NCBI RefSeq assembly: GCF_041821145.1
Contig: NZ_JBGUBC010000011.1
Location: 1-64,000 of the forward strand
Direction of reading: 5' to 3'
Length of the DNA stretch: 64,000 nt
DNA from: Halopenitus sp041821145
GTDB lineage: Archaea > Halobacteriota > Halobacteria > Halobacteriales > Haloferacaceae
The notes below the pieces were generated by a model. That model was not told the origin of the DNA. It saw only the letters and a list, made by a program, of their open reading frames with translations, and searched no databases. The translations under genes and the position numbers were made by a program. Below are positions 23,709 to 33,202 of the stretch, in pieces. Position 1 is the first letter of the stretch. Every line of letters starts with the position of its first letter.

Positions 23709-25355
23709 TTACCGAAGCCGGGAGCGGAGTCGATTCCGGTAGGCGATCCCTATCACGAGCATCGCGAGGATCACGAGGACGATCCCGATGAGGAGCGGGA
23801 GGCGGCTCTCGGCGGACGTCACAGTGACCGGTGCCGACTCGATGTCGGTCACGACGGTCTCGCCGAACGCGTTGTCGTGTTTGATCGTCGTATCGAGCGA
23901 GTACTCCTTCGGGGTCGCATCCTCATCGGTCGTCACGGTAAACGTCACCGTCACCGTCTCCCCCGGTTCGAGCGTGCCCACGTAGGCCGTGTCGTCGTCG
24001 GTCTCGAACGGCGAGTTGGTGTTGATCCGAACCTCCGCATCGGAGAGCGTCCCACCGCCAGTGTTTTCGATCGTCATCTCGAGCGTCTCCGTCGAACCGG
24101 CGGTCAGATCCGTCGTCTCGACCACGGTAAATTCCTTTTCAGGCTCCACCGTCACCGCCGCCGATCGTTTCTCGCTTTCGACCGACTTCGCGTAGATGTC
24201 ATCGTGGATGACCGAGAAGGTTAACGGGTATTCCTGGGGGATCGTTCGGTCCGAGGCCTCCAGTTTGAACCGTGCAGTCGCCGACTCGCCGGGGTCAAGC
24301 GTCCCCAGGTTCGACTGACTCGACAGCAATGAGAACGGTTCAATCGGGTCTAAGACCACCCTTGCGTCCGTTGCAGTCCGGTTGCCGGTGTTCATGACGG
24401 TCACCGTGACGGCACCGATCGAGTCGACGTAGAGCTCCTCGGTTTCGGTCGTGAACTCGAATGAGGGCCCCTCGGAGACCGGAACCGATCCCGTTCGGAT
24501 CCTCGATTCCTCAATATTCCCGTTCTCGTTCTCGTAGCTCAAGCGGAACTTCGCGGGGTACTCACCCGGCGTATCGATCGCCGAGGTGCCCGTCTGGAAG
24601 GTGGCCGTCGCAGTCTCATCCGGCTCCAGTCGACCGATCGAGACGCCCTCGCTTCGGGGACGGAAATGCTCCGACTCGATCATCGTGAGTTCCGCATTTC
24701 GGGCGACTTCCGTTCCGTCGTTTCGAACGGTGACGGTGATCGATCCGTCGGCGTTCTTATAGATACCCTGGCTCGTGGCATCCGAAACGTCGAGTCGAAC
24801 GGACTTCTCGACCCGGATCGTGACGTACTTGGTGACCGTTTCCGTGTTTCGGTGAATGATGTAGTCGTTGGAATCCACGGTAATCCCACGAACGTACTCA
24901 TACTCCATCGTCACAGGAACACGATAGGTTCCCGGCGACGCGTTCTCATCGACCTCCAGCGAGAGGCTCGTCTGGCGGCCGCTTCCGGCGTCGATCGTCC
25001 CAAGGCTCTGGGTACCGGTCTTGACCTCAAGCGGTGCGTCCGCCGACTCGACGGACGCCGTCACGGCACTTGCAGCACCGAGGTTCACTCGATGAGTTTG
25101 TACAACTTGTGCAATATCATCGATCCGCTGATCGGTCTCAGTCGTCCCCTCATGGCGATTCTGGACCATCAGATCGAACCGTTTGGTTTCTCCCGGTGCA
25201 ACCACGTTCTCGCCCTGTATCGTGGGTTCGAGCGTCGGTTGTGAGAAATCATTGTATCGTTCCGCCGAAACGGTCCCGACACCGGTGGCGATCGTGGCTC
25301 CGAGAAGGAGGACCGACACCGCAATCACCAGGAACGTCGCTGGTTTTGAACTCAT
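23709..25355 (-). CDS. COG1361-type extracytoplasmic protein with CARDB-like repeats
   Basis: The 548-residue protein has a signal peptide (about 1-31, ending VGTVSAE), then several beta-sandwich repeats of about 110-130 residues with the pattern LTAGSTETLEMTIENTGGGT and LEPGETVTVTFTV. One C-terminal membrane span (LLIGIVLVILAMLVIGIAY) is followed by an Arg-rich cytoplasmic tail. Such proteins are common operon partners of haloarchaeal RND transporters and may act as an adaptor or substrate-binding surface protein. A TATA box at 25385-25393 supports ATG 25355; upstream ATGs at 25370 and 25379 are closer to the box than transcription allows. Confidence 0.88.
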   Translation of the reverse strand: MSSKPATFLVIAVSVLLLGATIATGVGTVSAERYNDFSQPTLEPTIQGENVVAPGETKRFDLMVQNRHEGTTETDQRIDDIAQVVQTHRVNLGAASAVTASVESADAPLEVKTGTQSLGTIDAGSGRQTSLSLEVDENASPGTYRVPVTMEYEYVRGITVDSNDYIIHRNTETVTKYVTIRVEKSVRLDVSDATSQGIYKNADGSITVTVRNDGTEVARNAELTMIESEHFRPRSEGVSIGRLEPDETATATFQTGTSAIDTPGEYPAKFRLSYENENGNIEESRIRTGSVPVSEGPSFEFTTETEELYVDSIGAVTVTVMNTGNRTATDARVVLDPIEPFSLLSSQSNLGTLDPGESATARFKLEASDRTIPQEYPLTFSVIHDDIYAKSVESEKRSAAVTVEPEKEFTVVETTDLTAGSTETLEMTIENTGGGTLSDAEVRINTNSPFETDDDTAYVGTLEPGETVTVTFTVTTDEDATPKEYSLDTTIKHDNAFGETVVTDIESAPVTVTSAESRLPLLIGIVLVILAMLVIGIAYRNRLRSRLR

Positions 25356-25384
25356 CTTAATTGTGCCCATATTATACAATACTA

Positions 25385-25393
25385 CATTTATAG
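25385..25393 (-). promoter_or_regulatory. TATA box of the COG1361-RND operon
   Basis: The minus strand reads CTATAAATG about 33 bases before ATG 25355, so the leader is about 7 bases. Confidence 0.5.
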
Positions 25394-25508
25394 CTGTCGG
25401 TCAGGTGTCCAAACGCGTCGATCGACGAACGGATGGTTCGAAATACGCACGTCTTTCAGGACCCGATCGGGCCGATCGGATCGTTCGAACCGACCGCGCC
25501 GTCCGTGG

Positions 25509-25517
25509 CGTTTATCC
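25509..25517 (+). promoter_or_regulatory. TATA box of mutSL
   Basis: CGTTTATCC is centred about 28 bases before ATG 25541, predicting a leaderless mutS mRNA. Confidence 0.5.
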
Positions 25518-25540
25518 CCCTTGCCCGCCGTTCCGCGTGT

Positions 25541-28498
25541 ATGCCGACGGCGGATTCCGCGACGGTCACCGGACTGCCCCCCTCGATCGCAACCGCCCGC
25601 GAGGAGCTGACCCCGATGCTCTCCCAGTATGCGGATCTGTGTGCGGCCCACGAGGACGCCCTCGTCCTGTTTCAGGTCGGCGACTTCTACGAGGCGTTCT
25701 GTGAGGCGGCCGCGGAGGTGGCCCGCGTCTGTGAAGTGACGTTGACGAAACGCGAGGACTCGACCGGCGAGTACCCGATGGCGGGGATCCCGATCGACAA
25801 CGCGACGGGCTATCTCGAGAGCCTGCTCGATGCGGACTATCGCGTCGCGATCGCGGATCAGGTCGAGGACGCCAAGGCGACCTCCGGGCTCGTCGATCGC
25901 GCGGTCACGCAGGTCATCACCCCCGGAACCGTGGTCGATGAACAGCTTCTCGCCTCGGGAACGACCAACTACGTCGCTGCCGTTGCCCACGAGACCGGGA
26001 ACGCGGGCGATGGACGCGACGTCCGGGGGCTCGCCGCGGTCGACGTCGCGACCGGCGAATGTCTCGTCACGAGCGGCGACTGCACGACCGTTGCCGAGGA
26101 ACTCGCCCGGATCGATCCCGCCGAGGTCGTCTACGGCCCCGGGATCGAGGACCGACCGGATGGAGCCGACACGCGGTGGATGGAGACGAGGATCGACGAC
26201 GACCGATTTCTGACCGCGGCCGCTCGTGATCGGCTGGAGCCGTATCTCACGGCTCCGGATCGGCGATTCGCGAACGACGCCGAACTCCGTGCGACCGGCG
26301 CGGTCCTCGCCTACGCCGAGTACACCCAGGGCGATGACGGTCCCCTTGAGTACGTCTCCCGGATTCGCCGCTACGACCCGCGTGATCGGCTTCGGCTCGA
26401 TGCAGCCGCCCGCCGGAGCCTCGAACTCTTCGAGAATCGCGGGCTGGGCGCGAGCGATACCCTCTTCGACGTCCTCGACCGGACGAGATCCGCGCTCGGT
26501 CGCCGATGCCTCGAACGGTGGCTGCGACGCCCTCTCGTCGACGCCGACCGTATCCGGTCGCGGCACGACGCCGTCGAATGGCTCGTCGCTCACCCCCTCG
26601 TCAGGGAAACGATCGACGAGCGCCTCACGAGCGCATACGACCTCGAACGGCTGGTGAGCGGCGTCTCACGTGGCCGGGCGAACGCCCGCGACCTTCGATC
26701 GCTTCATGCGACCCTCGAGATCGTTCCGGCCCTTCGGGAGGCTCTCTCGGACGGAAACGCGGAGTGGGCTGGTGACGTCGAGGCCGACGGTGACGCCGAT
26801 GGTGACGCCAGATCCAACGCCAACACCGACGGTGACGCCAGCGCTGGTGCCAATGGCGACGCCAGCGCCAACGGCGACGCCAGCAGTGACGCCGAGGGCG
26901 ATCCCCCGTGTCCCCACCTCATGGAGCTTCGCGATCGACTCGACCCGCTCGCGGAGATACGCGAGTTGATCGATCGGGCGATCGTCCTCGACCCACCCCA
27001 GGAGATCACCGACGGCGACGTCATCCGGGAGGGATTCGACGAGGAACTCGACGAGATTCGCCGGACCGAGCGCGAGGGACGCGAATGGATCGCTGAGTTG
27101 GAGGCGCGCGAGCGCGAGCGGACGGGGATCGACTCACTGACCGTCGGCCATACCCAGGTACACGGCTACTACATCGAGGTCACCGACCCGAACCTCGATC
27201 GAGTTCCCGACGACTACCACCGCCGTCAGACGCTCAAGAACAGCGAGCGGTTTTACACGCCGGAGCTGAAGGAACGCGAGGACGAGATCCTCGGTGCTGC
27301 AGAGCGGGCGGACGCGATGGAGTACGACCGATTCAGGGAGGTTCGTGAGACTGTCGCCGACGAGTCCGACCGGCTCCAGTCGCTCGCGGACGCACTTGCG
27401 GAACTCGATGCCCTCCGATCGCTTGCGACCGTCGCGATCGAGAACGACTACGTCCGCCCGGAGATCGTCGATCCGGCAAAAGACGACGACTGCCCGGGTA
27501 TCGAGATCGAGGGCGGGCGGCATCCGGTCGTCGAACGAACAGGCGAGTTCGTTCCCAACGACGCCGATCTCCCCTTCGGGAGCGTCGCGATCATCACCGG
27601 GCCGAACATGAGCGGTAAATCGACCTATATGCGGCAGATCGCGCTCGCGGTCGTGCTCGCCCAGATCGGCTCGTTTCTTCCCGCCCAGGCCGCACGGGTC
27701 CGGATCGTCGATCGCGTCTTTACGCGAGTCGGCGCCTCCGACGACATCGCCGGCGGCCACTCGACGTTCATGCGCGAAATGAGCGAACTCACGGAGATCC
27801 TCCACGACGCCACGCCGAACTCGCTCGTGCTTCTCGACGAGGTCGGCCGCGGCACGGCGACCACGGACGGACGGGCGATCGCCCGCGCAGCAGCGGAATT
27901 CATCCACGACGAACTCGAAGCGACGACGCTTTTCGCCACCCACTATCACGAACTCACCGACCTGGCAGACGAGTGCGACCGCGTGTTCAACCTCCATTTC
28001 ACCGCGACCCGCGATGACGGCGACGTCACCTTCCTTCACCGAGTGGCTCGCGGCGCCTCCTCGTCATCCTACGGCGTCGAAGTCGCTGAACTTGCCGGGG
28101 TCCCGGAGCCCGTCGTGTGTCGATCGCGTGAACTCCTTTCGGCCGAGGACGTCACCGGTTCCAGGAACGGGACTCCCACGCACCCGTCCGAGGACGAGGT
28201 CTCCACCGCCGACGATCCGACCCTCCGTGAGTTCCTGGATGCGAGCGATTCCGGCACAGCAGATGGATCACGAGTGGACGATTCGGGGGGCGGTCGAGAC
28301 GCGGAACGCGGGCGAGACAGCACCAACGATTCCCGCGATGATCGTGGCGACACTCACGACCCCCGAGACGGCCTGGATGACACCCACGAATCCCGCGACG
28401 ATCTCGCCGAGACACTCCGGCGTCTCGACATCGCGACGATGACGCCGGTCGAGGCGTTGAACACGCTGGCCGACTTGAAACGGGAACTGGAACGATGA
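25541..28498 (+). CDS. mutS: DNA mismatch repair protein MutS
   Basis: The 985-residue protein recognises base mismatches. The mismatch-binding domain starts with FQVGDFYEAF (the Phe-x-Glu motif); the ATPase domain has the Walker A GPNMSGKSTYMR (about 687-698), SDDIAGGHSTFMREM, LLDEVGRGT and FATHYHELT. Two insertions are unusual: a low-complexity Gly-Asp-Ala-Ser stretch in the lever region (about 410-453) and an Arg-Asp-rich linker (about 905-955) before the C-terminal dimer helix. Haloarchaeal MutS proteins vary at both places. mutL follows with a 4-base overlap, so the two are coupled. Confidence 0.97.
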   Translation: MPTADSATVTGLPPSIATAREELTPMLSQYADLCAAHEDALVLFQVGDFYEAFCEAAAEVARVCEVTLTKREDSTGEYPMAGIPIDNATGYLESLLDADYRVAIADQVEDAKATSGLVDRAVTQVITPGTVVDEQLLASGTTNYVAAVAHETGNAGDGRDVRGLAAVDVATGECLVTSGDCTTVAEELARIDPAEVVYGPGIEDRPDGADTRWMETRIDDDRFLTAAARDRLEPYLTAPDRRFANDAELRATGAVLAYAEYTQGDDGPLEYVSRIRRYDPRDRLRLDAAARRSLELFENRGLGASDTLFDVLDRTRSALGRRCLERWLRRPLVDADRIRSRHDAVEWLVAHPLVRETIDERLTSAYDLERLVSGVSRGRANARDLRSLHATLEIVPALREALSDGNAEWAGDVEADGDADGDARSNANTDGDASAGANGDASANGDASSDAEGDPPCPHLMELRDRLDPLAEIRELIDRAIVLDPPQEITDGDVIREGFDEELDEIRRTEREGREWIAELEARERERTGIDSLTVGHTQVHGYYIEVTDPNLDRVPDDYHRRQTLKNSERFYTPELKEREDEILGAAERADAMEYDRFREVRETVADESDRLQSLADALAELDALRSLATVAIENDYVRPEIVDPAKDDDCPGIEIEGGRHPVVERTGEFVPNDADLPFGSVAIITGPNMSGKSTYMRQIALAVVLAQIGSFLPAQAARVRIVDRVFTRVGASDDIAGGHSTFMREMSELTEILHDATPNSLVLLDEVGRGTATTDGRAIARAAAEFIHDELEATTLFATHYHELTDLADECDRVFNLHFTATRDDGDVTFLHRVARGASSSSYGVEVAELAGVPEPVVCRSRELLSAEDVTGSRNGTPTHPSEDEVSTADDPTLREFLDASDSGTADGSRVDDSGGGRDAERGRDSTNDSRDDRGDTHDPRDGLDDTHESRDDLAETLRRLDIATMTPVEALNTLADLKRELER

Positions 28499-30267
28499 CT
28501 GACGGGATTCGCGATCGTGAGGACTCTCGAAACGCCGCGGACGAGGAGCGATCCCGGATACGACGGCTTTCGAAGCCCACTATCGATCGGATCGCCGCCG
28601 GCGAGGTCATCACGCGCCCCGCTCGTGTCGTGGGAGAGCTAGTCGATAACGCGCTCGATGCCGGCGCGACGCGCGTGGAGATCGCCGTCGAGGGCGACGG
28701 TACGGAGTCGATCCGGGTACGCGACGACGGCCGCGGCATGGCCCCTTCGGATGCGAGACTCGCGATCGAGCGACACGCCACGAGCAAGCTCCGAGACGGC
28801 GTGGATCCGAGGGAGGTCTCCTCGCTCGGGTTTCGGGGTGAGGCGCTGCCTTCGATCGCCGAGGCCGCGCGCCTCGAGATTCTCACGAACGACGGCGGCG
28901 CCGTCGGTACTCGGATCGAAGCGGGACCACGATTCAGCGGAGATGCCACAGCGGACGCCGACGTCACGATCGCCGACGCGGGGCGCGCCCGGGGAACGAC
29001 CGTGGTCGTCGAGGACCTCTTCGCCACCCGCCCGGCCAGACGCGAGTCGCTCGCGGGGACGGCCGCTGAATTCGCCCGGATCTCGTCGCTCGTGACGAGT
29101 TACGCTCTCGCGCGCGCCGAGGTCGCCTTCACACTGGAACACGACGGCAGGGAGACGTTCTCGACGCCGGGAACCGGCTGGAGCGACGCCGTCCTCGGCG
29201 TTTACGACCGAGACGCCGCAAGCCAGTCGACGGAAATCGACGCGACCCGTCGCCTGCAGACGGACGATGTCGATGCTCCCGCCATCGACATCGACGTTCG
29301 CGGCGTCCTGGCGTATCCGTCCCTCTCGCGAGCCACCCGCGACCACGTTCGGATCGCCGTCGGCGGCCGGCCGGTCGAGAACGCCCGACTCGAACGCGCC
29401 GTTTCACAGGGATACGGCCGACTGCTCCCCGACGGTCGCGAGCCGGTCGCCGCCCTCGACGTGCGGATCCCGACGACCGAGATCGATCCCAACGTCCACC
29501 CGGCGAAACGTGAGGTTCGACTGCGTCGCTGCGAGCCGGTCGCCGACGCGCTCGCGGCGATCGTCGAGGACGCGCTCACGGGTGCAGACCTCCGGCGGAA
29601 GGCCGAGGTCGCGACCGATCTGGAGACGTCGCTTTCGACCCCGTCGGACGCCTCGCCGTTCGCCGACGTCGAGGCGATCGGCCAGTACCGCGACCTCTAC
29701 GTCCTGTGTGACGCCGGCGACGAGCTACTCGTGATCGACGCCCATGCGGCCCACGAACGCGTGAATTTCGAGCGATTGCAGCGTGCCTTCGAGACCCACG
29801 CCCGGAGCGAGCCGCACGGCGATTCTCCACCCGAGGCAACCGTCACGCTCGATCCGCCGGCGACGATCTCGCTTTCAAGTGAGGAACGCGCCGCGATGGA
29901 GGCACACGCCGAGGCTCTCTCTCGACTCGGCTTCACGGCGGAGACGTTCGGGGGGACCACCATTCGACTTCGATCCGTTCCGGCTCCGTTCGGCCGGACG
30001 GCCGACGTCGAGGCCTTCCGCGACGTGCTGGCTACTCTCGCTGCCGGCGAGAGCCCGGACGATCCTCGCGAGCGCCTGCTCGCGGACCTTGCGTGTCATC
30101 CCTCGTTAAAACGCGGCGACGCGATCGACGTCCCGGAGATGGAGTCATTGATCGATCGGCTCGGCGAGTGTGATCGGCCCTTCAGATGCCCACATGGCCG
30201 GCCGACGGTGCTTTCGATCGAGGAGGCAACGCTTGCGGACGGGTTCGATCGGCCGACGCGACGGTGA
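28495..30267 (+). CDS. mutL: DNA mismatch repair endonuclease MutL
   Basis: The 590-residue protein has the GHKL ATPase domain (ELVDNALDAGAT, DDGRGM, ERHATSKL, GFRGEALPS at about 115-123) and a C-terminal domain with the endonuclease metal site. The latter shows DAHAAHERVNFE (about 415-426, the DQHA-x2-E-x4-E motif with Gln replaced by Ala), ACHPSLKRGD (about 534) and CPHGRPT (about 565). It should therefore nick the daughter strand itself, as expected in organisms without MutH. It overlaps mutS by 4 bases. Confidence 0.97.
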   Translation: MTDGIRDREDSRNAADEERSRIRRLSKPTIDRIAAGEVITRPARVVGELVDNALDAGATRVEIAVEGDGTESIRVRDDGRGMAPSDARLAIERHATSKLRDGVDPREVSSLGFRGEALPSIAEAARLEILTNDGGAVGTRIEAGPRFSGDATADADVTIADAGRARGTTVVVEDLFATRPARRESLAGTAAEFARISSLVTSYALARAEVAFTLEHDGRETFSTPGTGWSDAVLGVYDRDAASQSTEIDATRRLQTDDVDAPAIDIDVRGVLAYPSLSRATRDHVRIAVGGRPVENARLERAVSQGYGRLLPDGREPVAALDVRIPTTEIDPNVHPAKREVRLRRCEPVADALAAIVEDALTGADLRRKAEVATDLETSLSTPSDASPFADVEAIGQYRDLYVLCDAGDELLVIDAHAAHERVNFERLQRAFETHARSEPHGDSPPEATVTLDPPATISLSSEERAAMEAHAEALSRLGFTAETFGGTTIRLRSVPAPFGRTADVEAFRDVLATLAAGESPDDPRERLLADLACHPSLKRGDAIDVPEMESLIDRLGECDRPFRCPHGRPTVLSIEEATLADGFDRPTRR

Positions 30268-30302
30268 GCGACCGGCGATGGCGTCGCCGGAGTCAGTGTC
30301 AG

Positions 30303-30572
30303 TTACCACTCCTTGCAGTCCGAACAGACGTACGCGTTCCCCTCGAGCCAGCGACGTTCGACGACCGCTCCACAGCGCTCACACGGAGCTCCGGAGGACG
30401 AAACGGTGGTCGTTGCCGTGGCAGGTTCGATCCCGTCTCCGGCGTTGTCGGTGTCATCTTGGTCGTTGATGTCGCCGTTCTCGACGCCGCCGTCGTCGGA
30501 TTCGGCCTCGTCTCCGTCATCATCGGTCCCGTTCGTGGCCGTGAACTCCTCGAGTGATCGATCCTCCGACAT
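30303..30572 (-). CDS. Small acidic protein with C-terminal zinc ribbon
   Basis: The 89-residue protein has a disordered Asp/Gly/Asn-rich N-terminal part and a short C-terminal zinc ribbon with CERC and CSDC (about 64-67 and 83-86). Such one-finger proteins are frequent beside lysS in haloarchaea; the function is unknown. It begins 3 bases after the stop of lysS, so it is co-transcribed. Confidence 0.75.
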   Translation of the reverse strand: MSEDRSLEEFTATNGTDDDGDEAESDDGGVENGDINDQDDTDNAGDGIEPATATTTVSSSGAPCERCGAVVERRWLEGNAYVCSDCKEW

Positions 30573-30575
30573 CGC

Positions 30576-32360
30576 CTATGCCTCCCGTCGGAGCCGGTCG
30601 ACCACGAACTCCCGTTCTAACTCGCCGAGGAACTCGCCGAGTCGTGGCCCTTGCGTCTCGTCGAAGAAGAGCCGGTAGCCCGCCTCGAAGAACATCGACA
30701 CCTCGATATCGTGCTCGCGGGCCGTCTCGTACATCCGGCTCTGGATCGCCTCGCCATCGTGTCCCTCGGCGACGTACGCTGCGAGGTCGTCGAGCGCCGC
30801 CTCGATCGCCGGATCGAAGGACACCTCCGGAAGTTCAGTCTGGAGTCGGTAGTTGTACTCGTTGTCCATCCGCTCGGCCCAGGTCCGTGCCCGCTCGACG
30901 CGTTCGAGTGCGTCCTCGATCGCCCACTCGGGCGTGTCCGCATCGAAGTGTCCCTCGTCGCGAGCCAACTGTTCGCGGAACGCCTCGTCCTCGACCATCC
31001 CGAGGACGGCGGCGAAGGTGAACGGCAGCCGGACACGGTCCTCACGCACTTCCTCGACGACGAAGGGATACGCCCGCTCGGCAAAGCGAGTGAGTTCCTC
31101 GTCGTCGACCGCGCCGAAATACGCGCGCTCGAACCGGTCGAATCGATCGACGAGTTGGTCGAGCCGCTCCAGGTTCAGATCCCGCGCCTTCTTCGGTTCG
31201 AGCGCGAAGAAGTACCGGAGCACCTCCGGTTCAAGCAGTTCGAGGATCTCCGGCACCGTGACGATGTTGCCCGCCGACGAGGAGAGCGCCTCGCCGTTGA
31301 GCGTAAACCACTCGTAGACCATCGGAACGGGTGGTTCGACGTCCAATACGTTCCGCGCGATGTCGACGCCGGAGGGCCACGATCCCTCCGCGTGGTCCTT
31401 TCCGAACGGCTCGAAGTCGACGCCGAGCACGTCCCACTGTCCCGGCCACTCGAAGCGCCAGGGAAGTTTGCCCTCTCGGAAACTCGCGGTTCCCTCATGG
31501 CCACACCCCTCGATCGTCGATTCGCCAGCCTCCATGTCGGTGCAGACGTACTCGACGGTTTCCGCCTCGAGGTCGATCGCCGTCACCGTCTCCGTGACCT
31601 TCCCGCATGCGGAACAGATCGGGTTGAAGGGAACGTACTCGTCGTCGACTTTCGCTTGATACTGAGAGAGGACCTCGCGGGCCCGATCGACGTCGGAGAG
31701 AACGGTCCGAACGACCGGATCGAAGGTCCCCTCCTCGTAGAGCGCCGTGTTCGAGATCATCTCGACGGGAACGCCGAGACGTTCGGCGTCGGTCTGTAAC
31801 AGGTTCGCGAAGTGGGCGGCATAGGAATCCGCCTCGCCGAACGGGTCGGGGATATCGGTGTACGGCTTGCCTAAGTTACGCCCGAGCGCGCCCGCATCGA
31901 CCTCGCCGAGACCGACGATTTCCCCGTCGGTGTTCGCGAGTTTTCGGGGAACCTTCCGAAGCGGATCCCGGTCGTCGGAGGTGAACACCTGTCGAACCCC
32001 GTGCCCGCGCTCGCGAAGCACGGCCGCGACGAAATGACCGCGCATGATCTCGTTGAAGTTTCCGAGGTGGGCGACGCCGGAGGGGGAAACGCCGCCTTTG
32101 ATCACGATCGGCTCGTCCGGATCGCGCGCAAGGACGTCGTCCGCGACCGCATCCGCCCAGAAGGCGTGGTGTTCGTTCCCGCCGGTCGCGTGTGGATCCA
32201 TCGTGTTCGTGTCACCGTTCGCTCCCGATTTCGTGTCAGTCACCATCTCGGTTCCCGTGTTCGTGTCAGTCACCATCTCGGTTCCCGTGTTCGTCTCCCT
32301 CGCGGTCGGGTTCCCGTTCTCGTCGTTCGGGCCCCCGTCCTCGTCGTTCGGGTCGGCCAT
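30576..32360 (-). CDS. lysS: Class I lysyl-tRNA synthetase
   Basis: The 594-residue enzyme charges tRNA-Lys. It is the archaeal class I type: HIGH-like SGVAHLGN (94-101), the KMSKS-like loop LSSSAGN (about 355), a zinc-type pair CSACG and an EGCGHEG segment, and an all-helical anticodon domain (about 400-594). The first 60 residues are a low-complexity, non-conserved extension that includes a duplicated decapeptide NTGTEMVTDT. An internal ATG at 32201 (residue 54) would begin closer to the conserved WADAVADD and may be the true start. It lies 5 bases after pyrH in the same operon. Confidence 0.95.
   Translation of the reverse strand: MADPNDEDGGPNDENGNPTARETNTGTEMVTDTNTGTEMVTDTKSGANGDTNTMDPHATGGNEHHAFWADAVADDVLARDPDEPIVIKGGVSPSGVAHLGNFNEIMRGHFVAAVLRERGHGVRQVFTSDDRDPLRKVPRKLANTDGEIVGLGEVDAGALGRNLGKPYTDIPDPFGEADSYAAHFANLLQTDAERLGVPVEMISNTALYEEGTFDPVVRTVLSDVDRAREVLSQYQAKVDDEYVPFNPICSACGKVTETVTAIDLEAETVEYVCTDMEAGESTIEGCGHEGTASFREGKLPWRFEWPGQWDVLGVDFEPFGKDHAEGSWPSGVDIARNVLDVEPPVPMVYEWFTLNGEALSSSAGNIVTVPEILELLEPEVLRYFFALEPKKARDLNLERLDQLVDRFDRFERAYFGAVDDEELTRFAERAYPFVVEEVREDRVRLPFTFAAVLGMVEDEAFREQLARDEGHFDADTPEWAIEDALERVERARTWAERMDNEYNYRLQTELPEVSFDPAIEAALDDLAAYVAEGHDGEAIQSRMYETAREHDIEVSMFFEAGYRLFFDETQGPRLGEFLGELEREFVVDRLRREA
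32231..32290. repeat. 30-bp tandem duplication in the lysS leader part
   Basis: TCGTGTCAGTCACCATCTCG plus GTTCCCGTGT is present twice head to tail without a mismatch, giving two NTGTEMVTDT-type decapeptides in the predicted N-terminal extension of LysS. Confidence 0.9.
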
Positions 32361-32365
32361 TCGAT

Positions 32366-33085
32366 CTACGTCCCCCCGCTCCAGGCGTCCGGTTCCACAC
32401 AGGCGGCCGGAACGACGTCGGTTCCGTCGTGGCTCCCCTCCAGAACCGCCTCGACGATCGCAGACGGGTCAGTTCCGTCGAGGACGATCGATCGGAGATC
32501 GGCGCGATCGATCAGCTTGGCCGCGAGGAGATCGACCGGCGCGGACGCGCCGGCGTCCCGGCTCATCGGAAGAACGAGATCGACGAGTTCTCGCGGGGAG
32601 AGACGTTCGTACTGTTCGGCCTCGGGGTCGACGTTCGGATCGGCATCGTAGACGCCGTTCGTGCTCGTCGCGTACACGAGGAGGTCGGCGTCGATGGCCT
32701 CCGCGAACTCGGCAGCCACGGCGTCCGTCGTCTGGCCGGGCATCACTCCGCCCATCACCGACACCTCGTCGCGACGGAGCGCTCGGACCGCCTCGTCGTA
32801 GTCCTCGGCGGGCGAGAGCGTCGCCCGCTCGTCCAACGCGGCGATGAGCAGTCGGGCGTTGAGCCGCGTGACACCGATCCCGAGCTGGTCGAGTTGGACC
32901 TCGTTCGCGCCGAGAGCGCGGGCTGCCCCGATGTACTCACGGGCGACGCTGCCGCCACCGACGACGACCCCGACTTCACATCCCGCCTCGGCGATCGCCT
33001 CGATCGCCTCCGCGTGTGCCGCCACGCGATCCGGATCGAGATCCGGTGCGAGAACGCTTCCGCCGATGGATACGACGACCTTCAT
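32366..33085 (-). CDS. pyrH: UMP kinase (archaeal type)
   Basis: The 239-residue amino-acid-kinase-fold enzyme converts UMP to UDP. It shows VVSIGGSVL at the N-terminus, VVVGGGSVAREYI, and the UMP/ATP regions MGGVMPGQTTDAVAAEFAE and ATSTNGVYDADP of archaeal PyrH. Length fits. A CTTAAGG box at 33110-33117 (minus strand CCTTAAGAG) lies about 28 bases before ATG, so the lysS operon is leaderless. The CTP synthase gene, the later pathway step, lies 10 kb away. Confidence 0.95.
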   Translation of the reverse strand: MKVVVSIGGSVLAPDLDPDRVAAHAEAIEAIAEAGCEVGVVVGGGSVAREYIGAARALGANEVQLDQLGIGVTRLNARLLIAALDERATLSPAEDYDEAVRALRRDEVSVMGGVMPGQTTDAVAAEFAEAIDADLLVYATSTNGVYDADPNVDPEAEQYERLSPRELVDLVLPMSRDAGASAPVDLLAAKLIDRADLRSIVLDGTDPSAIVEAVLEGSHDGTDVVPAACVEPDAWSGGT

Positions 33086-33109
33086 TGGGTTCGGGTAACT
33101 CTGTCGCGC

Positions 33110-33117
33110 TCTTAAGG
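33110..33117 (-). promoter_or_regulatory. TATA box of the pyrH-lysS operon
   Basis: The minus strand reads CCTTAAGA centred about 28 bases before ATG 33085. The operon is pyrH, lysS, zinc-ribbon gene. Confidence 0.5.
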
Positions 33118-33202
33118 ATTGTCAAGCGAACATGGACTCGGGTCATTCCTGCGATGGCAAACCGCATTTATCGGCCTTTCTCTGCACACCCTCCGACCGG
33201 TA

